Of a DNA stretch of 53,987 nucleotides, positions 24,049-32,657 are shown piece by piece. Source of the stretch: Oscillospiraceae bacterium (lineage in GTDB: Bacteria > Bacillota > Clostridia > Oscillospirales > UBA929); assembly GCA_031265355.1 (NCBI GenBank), contig JAISCT010000033.1, positions 1-53,987 of the forward strand, read 5' to 3'. Both the position numbers and the translations under genes were made by a program. Position 1 is the stretch's first letter; each line of letters opens with the position of its first letter. The notes below the pieces were generated by a model, which was given only the letters and a program-made list of their open reading frames with translations, had not been told where the DNA came from and made no database searches.

Positions 24049-25568
24049 CGCTGGTTGCGCCGGTTGAGGGGGTCCAGCGCGTGGGAACGCTCCTTGACGA
24101 GCCACAGCGGCGGGCGCAGTATGCGCACGATGGCGTCCCGGTGGCAGCCCAGGGCGAAGGAGGTGAGGTAGGGTACGCCAAAGCTGGACAGACCGGCCAT
24201 GTGGTGGATCAAAAAAAGTCCGACGGCGGACAGCCCCGGCAGCCCGGCGACCCGGGCGCCCAGAACGAAGAGAAAACGGAAGCACCGCACGGCCAGCGAG
24301 AAGTCGTAACTCGGCATGACGAAACCGCAGATGCCGGTCAGCGCGATGACGATGATGACGTCGGGCGAGGCGATGCCCGCCGCCACGGCCGCCTCGCCGA
24401 TGACGAGTCCGCCGACGATGGAGACCGTCTGCCCCACCGCCTTGGGCAGGCGCAGCCCGGCCTCGATCAGCAGTTCGAAGATCACCAGCATCGTGATGAC
24501 CTCGATCAGCGAGGAGAAAGGAACGGCGCGCTTGGTGGCGATGATGGCGGCGGCGAGCTGCGGGGGCAGAACCTCCACATGGAAGGTGACGACGGCCAGA
24601 TAGAGACCCGGCAGCGTGAGCGTCAGCACGAAGGCGATGTGGCGGAACACCGTAATCAGGGAGGCGACCAAGTAATTGTGTGCGTAGTCCTCCGGCGCCT
24701 TCATCAACTGTGCGAAGGTGATCGGCAGCAGGTAGGCAAACGGGAGACCGTCCACGAGCAGGCCCACTTGCCCAGCCAGCAGGCCGCTGCACAGACGGTC
24801 CGCGCGTTCGGTGGAGAGCACCTGCGGGAACAGGGTGTACCGGTTGTCGGCGATGTATTCCTCCACATCACAGGCCGTGAGGACGCCGTCCACGTCGATT
24901 GCGTCGACGCGCCGGGCCAGCGCCTGGACCAGCGCGGGGTTCGTCAGCCCTTCCAGGTAGAGGAGAGACAGCGCCGTGCGCGTCTGCCGGCCGGCCACGC
25001 TCTCGCGGCACCGCAGATCCGGGGTCTTGATGCGCCTGCGCACCAGCGCCGTGTTGATGCGCAGGCTCTCGACCAAGCCGTCCTTCGCGCCCTTGAGTAC
25101 GTTCTCTCCCGTGGGTTCCGAGATGCCGCGGGTGGGGAACGCCCGGGCTTCGAATGTGACGACGGTGTCGGCTCCGTCGACAAACACGGCGCAAGCCCCC
25201 GCCACGAGGTCGCCGGCCACATCGTCCGCCGTCGTCCGCACCTGGCAGACGGCGCTGGGGACGCCGCCGTTTTGAAGCAGCGCCATCAGTTCGGCGCGGC
25301 GGCGGCAGTGCCGGAGCCGGGGGTGGGTGGAGAGAGGACGCAGGATCTCTTCGGAGATCCAACGCCCGTTTGTGAGGCCATCCAAAGACAGCACGGTGAC
25401 CAGAAATCCCCGCCCGCCGCCGACACGCACCTCGCGCCGTTGAAGGTCCGAGCTGCCGCCGAAGGCCTTTGTCAGCCCCGCCGGCGTCGGCGGTTCGGTC
25501 AGGTGCGGCACACGCCGCGGGTGGTAGGGCGTCTTTGGCCGCAATGCCTGTCTCAGCCGGGCAAACAT
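24045..25568 (-). CDS. gerAA: Spore germination protein GerA (A subunit)
   Basis: I choose the second ATG (25568), 8 bases after AAGGGAGG; the first ATG at 25574 is only 2 bases from it. The product has 507 residues. A large soluble N-terminal part (DGLTNGRWISEEILRPL, DVEEYIADNRYTLFPQVLST) is followed by the GerA membrane core (FAYLLPITFAQLMKAPEDY, LYLAVVTFHVEVLPPQLAAA, KRAVPFSSLIEVITMLVIFE). It would form the pore-forming A subunit of a nutrient germinant receptor with the two following genes. Confidence 0.93.
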   Translation of the reverse strand: MFARLRQALRPKTPYHPRRVPHLTEPPTPAGLTKAFGGSSDLQRREVRVGGGRGFLVTVLSLDGLTNGRWISEEILRPLSTHPRLRHCRRRAELMALLQNGGVPSAVCQVRTTADDVAGDLVAGACAVFVDGADTVVTFEARAFPTRGISEPTGENVLKGAKDGLVESLRINTALVRRRIKTPDLRCRESVAGRQTRTALSLLYLEGLTNPALVQALARRVDAIDVDGVLTACDVEEYIADNRYTLFPQVLSTERADRLCSGLLAGQVGLLVDGLPFAYLLPITFAQLMKAPEDYAHNYLVASLITVFRHIAFVLTLTLPGLYLAVVTFHVEVLPPQLAAAIIATKRAVPFSSLIEVITMLVIFELLIEAGLRLPKAVGQTVSIVGGLVIGEAAVAAGIASPDVIIVIALTGICGFVMPSYDFSLAVRCFRFLFVLGARVAGLPGLSAVGLFLIHHMAGLSSFGVPYLTSFALGCHRDAIVRILRPPLWLVKERSHALDPLNRRNQR

Positions 25569-25636
25569 CCGCATGGCCTCCCTTCAAAAAAGATGAATAC
25601 CATAAAATGTAAATTTAAAACAAGGGTGGATGGGGC

Positions 25637-25665
25637 TTGACAAACCGATACGAATGCCGTATAAT
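25637..25665 (+). promoter_or_regulatory. Consensus sigma-A promoter of the trp operon
   Basis: Perfect TTGACA and TATAAT boxes 17 bases apart, directly upstream of the T-box leader. Confidence 0.85.
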
Positions 25666-25671
25666 GAAAAA

Positions 25672-25990
25672 AATTCAATATGGCTATGAAACCGTTGAAG
25701 TGGAGATAAAAACAACTGTGCACTCACAGAGAGCCGGGGGGGTGGAATCCGGCAGGACGCAGGTTGTGCGGGCGGAGTTTGCGGGCCATCGGCCGCGCCG
25801 CCCCGAAATGGACCACGGAGGGCGCGGTCAAAGGCTTCGGCTGAGTATTCCGCGACGTGAGGGCATACGTGAGTTGCCGGGAATATGTTGGTATTCCGCA
25901 GAGTGTGGGGCTTGTCCCCCGAAGCAAGGTGGCACCGCGGGTTGTTTTTTCAGCCCGTCCTTGACAGTTTTGTCAGGGACGGGCTTTTTT
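25672..25990 (+). ncRNA. T-box leader (tRNA-Trp responsive) with terminator
   Basis: The conserved T-box AAGGTGGCACCGCGG is at 25926-25940. A strong hairpin follows, AGCCCGTCCTTGACA with TGTCAGGGACGGGCT and then six T (25952-25990). Stem I begins with the AGAGAGCC element near 25728. A candidate specifier codon TGG lies in GAAATGGACCACG at 25807-25819. Uncharged tRNA-Trp would pair with the leader and the T-box, favouring the antiterminator and switching on trpEGDCFBA. Confidence 0.9.
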
Positions 25991-26099
25991 ATGTGCCGAA
26001 ACGGCCGGCTCGTCCCGCGCCCGGCCCGGATGCCGGGCGGAGCAAAATCGAAAGACCGCTGTCCGCAGGAGAGACGGCGGGAGAAAGGGGCGATGTTTG

Positions 26100-27569
26100 A
26101 TGTATACGCCGGACAAAGCGCAGGCGGCGGTTCTCGCCGAGGGATATCGGTCGATTCCGGTCTGTCGGACGCTGGACGGGTGTACGCGGACGCCGGTGGA
26201 GATCTTTCAGGTTCTCAAACACCTGAGCCGGCAGTGCTACATCCTTGAGAGCCTGGAGGACCCGCAGGCCAAAGGGCGCTATACCTTTCTGGGGTATGAC
26301 CCCAAACTGGAGATCACCTGTCAAGACGGGGCGCTGCGGATCCGAAACGGTTCCGAGATCCGCCTCTCGACCCGGGATCCGGGCGCGGCCGTCCAGCAGG
26401 TGATCGAGGAGAACCGGTGTCCGCGTCTGCCGGACCTGCCGCCGTTTTCGGGCGGGCTCGTCGGGTATTTTTCCTACGATTACCTCAAGTACGCGGAGCC
26501 CTCGCTGCGGCAGGGCGCCGAGGACCAGGAGAATTTCAAGGACGTGGACCTCATGCTGTTCGATAAAGTGATCGCTTACGACCACCTCAAGCGCCGGCTC
26601 CAGCTGATCATCCAGGTGAAGACCGATGCGTTGGAAGAAAATTATAATCGGGCGGTCAGCGAGATCGAGTACATGTCGTGGCTGATCGAACACGGGCAAG
26701 CGGCGGAGATGCCGCCGCTGCGTCTGCTGTCGCCGCTACGCGCGCTCTTCGACCGGGACCGCTACTGCGCGATGGTGGAGCGGGCCAAGGCGCACATCCG
26801 GGAGGGGGATATCTTTCAGGTCGTGCTGTCGAACCGGATGGAGGCGGAGGTGTCGGGCAGCCTGTTTGACACCTATCGGGCGCTACGCACAATCAATCCG
26901 TCCCCCTATATGTTCTACTTCAGCAGCGACGATATCGAGATTGCGGGCGCCTCGCCGGAGACGCTGGTGAGACTCCGGGAGCGGGACGTGTATACCTTTC
27001 CGCTGGCGGGCACCCGGCCGCGGGGGCGGACGGAGGCGGAGGACCGCGCGCTGGAGCAGGAACTGCTGGCCGACCCAAAGGAACTGGCGGAACACAACAT
27101 GCTGGTTGACTTGGGGCGCAACGACATCGGGCGGATCAGCGAATTTGGCTCTGTCGACGTGGAGGAATATCTGGGGATCGAGCGCTTTTCCCATGTGATG
27201 CACATCGGTTCCACCGTGCGGGGGACGCTCCGTGCGGACAGGACTGCGCTGGACGCGATAGGAGCACTGCTGCCGGCCGGCACGCTCTCGGGCGCGCCGA
27301 AACTCCGGGCCTGCGAGATCATCCGCGCACTGGAGGGCAACAAGCGGGGCCTGTACGGCGGCGCCATCGGTTATCTCGGCTTCACCGGCGACATGGACAC
27401 ATGCATCGCCATCCGCATCGCGTTCAAGAAAAACGGGAAGGTCTTCATCCGCTCCGGCGCGGGCATCGTCGCGGACAGCGTGCCGGAGAACGAATTTGAG
27501 GAGTGCAACAAGAAGATGCGGGCGGTGATAAACGCGCTGTCGCTCGCGGAAGGGGGGTATGAGGCGTGA
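26100..27569 (+). CDS. trpE: Anthranilate synthase component I
   Basis: 489 residues. Start ATG; an in-frame TTG lies just upstream. The N-terminal regulatory region has CYILESLEDP, where the tryptophan-feedback LLES motif is ILES. The chorismate-binding C-terminal half has GDIFQVVLSNRMEAE, NPSPYMFYFSSDD, PLAGTRPRGRTEAED and SGAPKLRACEIIRALE. It makes anthranilate from chorismate with TrpG-delivered ammonia. First gene after the T-box; its stop overlaps the trpG start (GTGA). Confidence 0.97.
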   Translation: MYTPDKAQAAVLAEGYRSIPVCRTLDGCTRTPVEIFQVLKHLSRQCYILESLEDPQAKGRYTFLGYDPKLEITCQDGALRIRNGSEIRLSTRDPGAAVQQVIEENRCPRLPDLPPFSGGLVGYFSYDYLKYAEPSLRQGAEDQENFKDVDLMLFDKVIAYDHLKRRLQLIIQVKTDALEENYNRAVSEIEYMSWLIEHGQAAEMPPLRLLSPLRALFDRDRYCAMVERAKAHIREGDIFQVVLSNRMEAEVSGSLFDTYRALRTINPSPYMFYFSSDDIEIAGASPETLVRLRERDVYTFPLAGTRPRGRTEAEDRALEQELLADPKELAEHNMLVDLGRNDIGRISEFGSVDVEEYLGIERFSHVMHIGSTVRGTLRADRTALDAIGALLPAGTLSGAPKLRACEIIRALEGNKRGLYGGAIGYLGFTGDMDTCIAIRIAFKKNGKVFIRSGAGIVADSVPENEFEECNKKMRAVINALSLAEGGYEA

Positions 27570-28144
27570 CGCTGCTCATCGACAATTACGATAGCTTTTC
27601 TTACAATTTATACCAAATGATCGGCGCACTGGACCCCGACGTCCGGGTGGTGCGCAACGACGCGCTGACAGCCGGGGAGATCGGGGCGCTGCACCCGGCG
27701 CGGATCGTGCTCTCGCCGGGGCCGGGCCGTCCGGAGGACGCCGGTGTGTGCGTGGAGACGGTCCGCAGCCTGGCCGGGCAGATTCCGATTTTGGGGGTGT
27801 GCCTGGGGCATCAGGCGATCTGCGTGGCCTTTGGGGCTGTCGTCTCTTACGCGAAGACGCTGATGCACGGCAAGGCCTCTCGCATCACGCTGGCGGAGGA
27901 CTGCCCGCTGTTTTGCGGATTGCCTCCCGTCATCGAGGGGGGGCGGTACCACTCGCTGGCCGCGCGGTCAGAGACGCTGCCGGCGGCGCTGCGTACCGCC
28001 GCGTACGCCGACGACGGAGAGGTGATGGCGGTGTGGCGCCCAAACTGCGAGGTGTACGGCCTGCAGTTTCATCCGGAGTCCATTCTGACGCCCGAGGGGC
28101 GGGCCATTTTGGCCAATTTTATCGAGAGGAGACGATCCGTGTGA
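27566..28144 (+). CDS. trpG: Anthranilate synthase glutamine amidotransferase subunit
   Basis: 192 residues from GTG, overlapping trpE by 4 bases. Class I amidotransferase triad: Cys in LGVCLGHQAI, and His-Glu in QFHPESIL. The oxyanion motif LSPGPGRPEDAG is present. It supplies ammonia from glutamine to TrpE. It could also serve PabB, as in several Firmicutes, but its location favours TrpE. Its stop overlaps the trpD start by 4 bases. Confidence 0.96.
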   Translation: MTLLIDNYDSFSYNLYQMIGALDPDVRVVRNDALTAGEIGALHPARIVLSPGPGRPEDAGVCVETVRSLAGQIPILGVCLGHQAICVAFGAVVSYAKTLMHGKASRITLAEDCPLFCGLPPVIEGGRYHSLAARSETLPAALRTAAYADDGEVMAVWRPNCEVYGLQFHPESILTPEGRAILANFIERRRSV

Positions 28145-29184
28145 TCCAGGAGGCAATTCGCAAGGCGGCGGCCCGGGAGAATCTTCCCTACGAGATGGCG
28201 GAAGCCGTGATGGATGAAATCATGGGGGGCCGGGCGAGCGGCATTCAAATGGCGGCGTTTTTGACCGCGATGGCGCTCAAAGGAGAGACGATTGAGGAGA
28301 TCACCGCCTCGGCGGCGGGGATGCGCAAACATTGCATCCGTCTGCTGCACGACATGGACGTGCTGGAGATCGTCGGGACAGGGGGCGACCACTCGAACTC
28401 CTTCAACATCTCGACGACTTCGGCGCTCGTCGTGTCCGCCGCGGGGGTCCCTGTGGCCAAACACGGCAACCGCGCGGCCTCCAGCCGCTCCGGTGCGGCT
28501 GACCTGCTGGAGGCGCTGGGCGTCGACATCACGGCGCCGCCGGAGACGAGTCTGCTGCTGCTGCGGCGCATCCGCCTGTGTTTCTTGTTTGCGCAGAACT
28601 ATCACATCGCGATGAAGTATGTGGCGCCGGTCCGCCGTGAGCTCGGCATCCGCACGCTGTTTAACATTTTGGGGCCGCTTGTAAACCCCGCGGGCGCCAA
28701 CCGGGAGCTGCTCGGGGTGTATGAGGAGGAGCTCGTGGAACCGATGGCGCGGGTGCTTTCGAACCTCGGCGTGACGGACGCGCTCGTCGTGCACGGGCAG
28801 GACGGGCTGGATGAGATCTCGCTCAGCGCGCCCACCAGCGTCTGCGAGGTCCGCGGCGGCATCTTCCGGTCGTATGTCATACGGTCCGAGGATTTTGGCC
28901 TGCCGCGGTGTCGCAAGGAGGACCTCGTCGGCGGGACGCCGGCGGACAACGCGGAGATCACGCGGGCGATTCTCAGGGGCGAGCGGGGGCCGAAGCGGAA
29001 CGCGGTCGTGCTGAATTCGGCGGCCGCCCTCTTCCTCGCGCGGCCCGCGCTGTCGATTCGGGCGGCCGTCGCCCTTGCCGAAGAGGTGATCGACAGCGGG
29101 CGGGCGCTGGCGCAGCTTGAGCGCTTCATCACGCTGTCAAACGGCGTGCCGTCGGCGGAAGCGGACAGGGCGGCGGTCCGATGA
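28141..29184 (+). CDS. trpD: Anthranilate phosphoribosyltransferase
   Basis: 347 residues from GTG in the GTGA overlap with trpG; the frame is open upstream over trpG but that is shadow. The PRPP and anthranilate motifs are VGTGGDHSNSFNISTTSA and VAKHGNRAASSRSGAADLLE, with the later GPLVNPAGANRELLGVY. It converts anthranilate and PRPP to phosphoribosyl anthranilate. The end overlaps the trpC start (ATGA). The extra residues near the C-terminus (VPSAEADRAAVR) have no known role. Confidence 0.96.
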   Translation: MIQEAIRKAAARENLPYEMAEAVMDEIMGGRASGIQMAAFLTAMALKGETIEEITASAAGMRKHCIRLLHDMDVLEIVGTGGDHSNSFNISTTSALVVSAAGVPVAKHGNRAASSRSGAADLLEALGVDITAPPETSLLLLRRIRLCFLFAQNYHIAMKYVAPVRRELGIRTLFNILGPLVNPAGANRELLGVYEEELVEPMARVLSNLGVTDALVVHGQDGLDEISLSAPTSVCEVRGGIFRSYVIRSEDFGLPRCRKEDLVGGTPADNAEITRAILRGERGPKRNAVVLNSAAALFLARPALSIRAAVALAEEVIDSGRALAQLERFITLSNGVPSAEADRAAVR

Positions 29185-29972
29185 GTACGATCTTGGACAA
29201 AATCGCGGCCGACGCGCGCGCGCGCGTGGCCCGGGCCAAGGAGGCAGACCCGCCCGGCGCGCTGGCGGCTCGGGCGCAGGCGTCGCCGGCGCCCCCCAAG
29301 GGGTTTCCGTTCGAGCGGGCGCTGGCCGCGCCGGGGTTGTCGTTCATCTGCGAGGTGAAGCGGGCTTCGCCGTCGAAGGGCGTCATCGACGAGGTCTTCC
29401 CTTACCGGGAGATTGCCCGAGAGTACGAACGGGCGGGCGCGGCCGCGCTGTCGGTACTGACGGAGCCGACCCGTTTTGGCGGCCGGGACCACCACCTGCG
29501 CGAGATCGCCGCCGATGTCGCGTGCCCCGTGCTGCGCAAGGATTTTGTCGTGGATGACTACCAGATCTGCGAGGCCCGGCTGCTCGGCGCGTCCGCCGTG
29601 CTGCTCATCGCCGCGCTGCTGGACGAGGCGTTGCTGCGGGCGTATCTCGCATGTGCGCATGGCCTTGGGCTCTCCGCGCTGGTGGAGGCGCGCACCGAGG
29701 CGGAAGTGGACGGCGCCGTGCGCGCGGGCGCGCGCGTTGTCGGCGTAAACAACCGGGACCTCAAGACCTTCGAGGTGGACTTTGCGACCGCCGCGCGGCT
29801 GCGCGGACGGGTACCGACGGGGGTGCTCTTTGTCGCGGAGAGCGGGGTTCGCACGGCGGAGGACGTCCGCGCGCTCGCGGACGTCGGCGCCGACGCGGTG
29901 CTGGTGGGAGAGACGCTGATGCGCGCCCCGGACAAGGGCGCGCGTCTCGCCGAACTCCGGGCGCTGCTGTGA
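29181..29972 (+). CDS. trpC: Indole-3-glycerol-phosphate synthase
   Basis: 263 residues, a single TIM barrel. Conserved blocks: FICEVKRASPSKGVI (catalytic Lys), VLTEPTRFGG, LRKDFVVDDYQI (catalytic Lys), LVEARTEAEVDGAVRAGARV, VGVNNRDLKTFEVD and VAESGV. It closes the indole ring by decarboxylating CdRP. It starts inside the trpD stop and is followed after 21 bases by trpF as a separate gene. Confidence 0.96.
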   Translation: MSTILDKIAADARARVARAKEADPPGALAARAQASPAPPKGFPFERALAAPGLSFICEVKRASPSKGVIDEVFPYREIAREYERAGAAALSVLTEPTRFGGRDHHLREIAADVACPVLRKDFVVDDYQICEARLLGASAVLLIAALLDEALLRAYLACAHGLGLSALVEARTEAEVDGAVRAGARVVGVNNRDLKTFEVDFATAARLRGRVPTGVLFVAESGVRTAEDVRALADVGADAVLVGETLMRAPDKGARLAELRALL

Positions 29973-29993
29973 ACCGACAGGGGGGCTGAACCT

Positions 29994-30590
29994 GTGCCGA
30001 AGATCAAGATCTGCGGGCTGTGGCGCGAGCAGGACATCGAGTACGCGAATGAGGCCGGGCCGGATTACATCGGGTTTGTGTTCGCCGAGAGCCGCCGCCG
30101 GGTGTCGGCGGCGCGGGCGGCCGCGCTGCGCGCCCGCCTGCGACCCGGGATCATTCCCGTCGGCGTGTTTGTGGACGCGGCGGCGGAGGAGATCGCCGCG
30201 CTGTGCCGCGGCGGCGTCATCGAGGCCGTGCAGGTCCACGGACGCGAGACAAACGGCGATGTTGCCGCCCTCAAGGCACGCTGCCGCGTCCCCATTATCC
30301 GGGCCGTGCGCGTCGGAGACGGCGGCGGGCCGTGCACGGCCGCCCTCGGCGCGGCGGACTTCCTGCTGTTCGACAGCGGCGCCGGGTCCGGCCGTCCGTT
30401 TGACTGGCGCCGGTTGGAGGCGCCGCGCGCGCCGTACTTTCTGGCCGGCGGTATCGGGCTCCACAACCTCGCCGGGGCCCTCGCGCTTCGCCCCTACGGC
30501 GTCGACGTCAGCAGCGGCGCCGAGACCGGCGGTGTCAAGGACCTGCAAAAGATGCGGGCGTTGGTGAAAACATTGAGAGCGGAGAGTTGA
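29994..30590 (+). CDS. trpF: Phosphoribosylanthranilate isomerase
   Basis: 198 residues from GTG, after GGGGGC. TIM-barrel motifs: [20 protein letters not shown] (catalytic Cys), [38 protein letters not shown] (catalytic Asp) and [15 protein letters not shown], ending in [20 protein letters not shown]. It isomerises phosphoribosyl anthranilate to CdRP. The residues around the conserved Arg/Lys positions look intact. Confidence 0.95.
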   Translation: MPKIKICGLWREQDIEYANEAGPDYIGFVFAESRRRVSAARAAALRARLRPGIIPVGVFVDAAAEEIAALCRGGVIEAVQVHGRETNGDVAALKARCRVPIIRAVRVGDGGGPCTAALGAADFLLFDSGAGSGRPFDWRRLEAPRAPYFLAGGIGLHNLAGALALRPYGVDVSSGAETGGVKDLQKMRALVKTLRAES

Positions 30591-30618
30591 ATCTGAATCA
30601 AGTAGGAGGTGTTTGGGG

Positions 30619-31803
30619 ATGACGGTAGGACGGTTTGGAGAGTTCGGGGGCCGGTACATTCCGGAGATTTTGATGAACGAGGTCATACGGCTGGAGGAGG
30701 CGTACGAGCGCTGCCGGGCGGACGGGGTGTTCACGGGCCGGCTGGAGCGACTGCTGGCGGAATACGCGGGGCGGCCGTCGCTTCTGTACTGCGCGGAGAA
30801 GATGACGCGCGACCTCGGCGGCGCGAAGGTGTATCTCAAACGCGAGGACCTAAATCACACGGGGTCCCATAAGATCAACAACGTGCTGGGCCAGGCGCTG
30901 CTGGCGCAGTGGATGGGGAAGACCCGGGTCATTGCCGAGACCGGCGCGGGCCAGCACGGCGTCGCGACCGCGACGGCCGCGGCGCTGCTGGGGCTCGGCT
31001 GTGAGATCTTCATGGGCCGGGAAGACATGGACCGTCAGGCGCTCAATGTCTACCGGATGGAGCTGCTCGGCGCGAAGGTGCGCGCCGTGACCACCGGCAC
31101 GATGACGCTGAAGGATGCGGTGAACGAAGCGATGCGCGCGTGGGCAAGCCGCGTATACGACACCCACTATGTGTTGGGGTCGGTGATGGGGCCGCATCCG
31201 TTTCCCACGATGGTGCGGGATTTTCAGAGCGTCATCGGCCGGGAGGCGCGCCGGCAGGTACTGGCGCTTGAGGGCCGGCTGCCGGCCGCTGTCGTCGCCT
31301 GCGTCGGCGGCGGCAGCAATGCGATGGGGATCTTTCACGCCTTTTTGCCGGACGCGCCGGTTCGGCTCATCGGCTGCGAGGCGGCGGGGCGCGGGCTTGA
31401 GACGGGAGCCCACGCGGCCACCGTCGCACGAGGCGCGGTGGGTGTGTTCCACGGCATGAAGTCATACTTTTGTCAGGACGAACACGGCCAGATAGCCCCG
31501 GTCTATTCGATCTCCGCGGGGCTCGATTACCCGGGCATCGGCCCCGAACACGCGCATTTAAACGACGTGGGGCGCGCGCAGTACGTGCCGATCGATGACG
31601 AGCAGGCGGTGTCCGCGTTTGAATATCTCGCGAGGACGGAGGGCATCATCTGTGCCATCGAGAGCGCGCACGCCGTCGCGCACGCGCGGGTGCTGGCGCC
31701 GACGCTCCCGAAGGAGCAGAGCGTCATTGTCTGTCTCTCCGGGCGCGGGGACAAAGATGTGGCCGCGATTGCGCGGTATCGGGGGGTGCAGGTTCATGAG
31801 TAG
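30619..31803 (+). CDS. trpB: Tryptophan synthase beta chain
   Basis: ATG 8 bases after AGGAGGT; 394 residues. It starts with [19 protein letters not shown], has the PLP-Lys in [37 protein letters not shown], the phosphate-binding [15 protein letters not shown], and [16 protein letters not shown]. It is the standard TrpB1 type, paired with the alpha subunit encoded next, and condenses indole with serine. It overlaps trpA by 8 bases, which suggests translational coupling. Confidence 0.97.
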   Translation: MTVGRFGEFGGRYIPEILMNEVIRLEEAYERCRADGVFTGRLERLLAEYAGRPSLLYCAEKMTRDLGGAKVYLKREDLNHTGSHKINNVLGQALLAQWMGKTRVIAETGAGQHGVATATAAALLGLGCEIFMGREDMDRQALNVYRMELLGAKVRAVTTGTMTLKDAVNEAMRAWASRVYDTHYVLGSVMGPHPFPTMVRDFQSVIGREARRQVLALEGRLPAAVVACVGGGSNAMGIFHAFLPDAPVRLIGCEAAGRGLETGAHAATVARGAVGVFHGMKSYFCQDEHGQIAPVYSISAGLDYPGIGPEHAHLNDVGRAQYVPIDDEQAVSAFEYLARTEGIICAIESAHAVAHARVLAPTLPKEQSVIVCLSGRGDKDVAAIARYRGVQVHE

Positions 31804-32578
31804 GCTGTCGCTGGCGTTCCAGAACGGCAAAGCGTTCATCGGTTTTGTCACGGGCGGGGACCCGTCGCTTGAGGCGAGCGCGGAATTCATTGCGGAGATG
31901 GCGCGCGCGGGCGCGGACGTTGTAGAGATCGGTGTGCCGTTTTCCGATCCGATTGCCGAGGGGCCGGTGATCCAAAAGGCGAATCTCCGCGCGCTCGCCG
32001 CCGGGACAACGCCCGACAAGCTCTTCGCGCTGGTGACGGACGTCCGACGGCGGGGCGTCACGGTGCCGCTCGTCCTCCTCAGCTATGTGAATCCGCTCTT
32101 TCGCTACGGGTACGACGCTTTTCTTAGGCGCTGCCGGGAGACCGGCGTAGACGGGCTCATTCTGCCGGATCTGCCGTTTGAGGAACAGGGCGAAGTGCGC
32201 GGCCCGGCCCAGGCGCACGGGGTCGACATCATCACCCTCATCGCGCCGACCTCCGAGGACCGTGTGCGGCACGTCGCCGCACACGCGGCCGGGTTTGTAT
32301 ACGTCGTCTCCTCAATGGGCGTCACCGGAGTGCGCCGTGAGATCGAGACGGACCTGGCCGGCCTGCTCACCCTTGTCCGGGCGGCGACGGACATCCCGGC
32401 CGCGGTGGGGTTCGGCGTCCACACCCCAGCCCAAGCGGCCGCCATCGCCCGCCTAGCGGACGGCGTCATCGTCGGCAGCGCCATCGTCGCCCTTATAGAA
32501 ACCCACGGCCCCGCCGCCGGGCCGTATATCTACGAATACGTACGAGAAATGAAATCGGCCGTGCTGAGCGCAGAATAA
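31796..32578 (+). CDS. trpA: Tryptophan synthase alpha chain
   Basis: 260 residues from ATG inside the end of trpB. TIM-barrel motifs: [40 protein letters not shown] (catalytic Glu), [25 protein letters not shown] (catalytic Asp), [20 protein letters not shown] and [12 protein letters not shown]. It splits indole-glycerol phosphate to indole, channelled to TrpB. Last gene of the operon; a strong bidirectional terminator follows. Confidence 0.97.
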   Translation: MSRLSLAFQNGKAFIGFVTGGDPSLEASAEFIAEMARAGADVVEIGVPFSDPIAEGPVIQKANLRALAAGTTPDKLFALVTDVRRRGVTVPLVLLSYVNPLFRYGYDAFLRRCRETGVDGLILPDLPFEEQGEVRGPAQAHGVDIITLIAPTSEDRVRHVAAHAAGFVYVVSSMGVTGVRREIETDLAGLLTLVRAATDIPAAVGFGVHTPAQAAAIARLADGVIVGSAIVALIETHGPAAGPYIYEYVREMKSAVLSAE

Positions 32579-32588
32579 AATTGGTAAA

Positions 32589-32643
32589 AACTGTAAAAAC
32601 CGGGCAGGGAGATCGATGTTCTCCCTGCCCGGTTTTTACAGTT
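32589..32643. terminator. Bidirectional terminator between trpA and SLH gene
   Basis: A perfect 24-base inverted repeat (32589-32612 and 32620-32643) with a 7-base loop. The stem contains CCGGGCAGGGAGA, and A5 and T5 tracts are placed to serve convergent transcripts from both sides. The CGGGCAGGGAGA core recurs in the terminator of the second SLH gene. Confidence 0.9.
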
Positions 32644-32657
32644 GGGGTGACGCTGTG

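Noticed and set aside
22927..24792. A 621-codon minus-strand frame covering gerC and part of gerA
   Set aside because: Only the part from 24048 reads as GerC; the rest is an out-of-phase shadow of gerA with Arg/Gly/Ala-rich noise.
24081..25640. Long plus-strand frame opposite gerA
   Set aside because: Gln/Asp/Arg/Gly-rich antisense shadow typical of GC-rich genes; gerA on the minus strand is clear.
28602..30839. 745-codon minus-strand frame opposite trpD, trpC and trpF
   Set aside because: Antisense shadow; all three trp genes are complete with known motifs.
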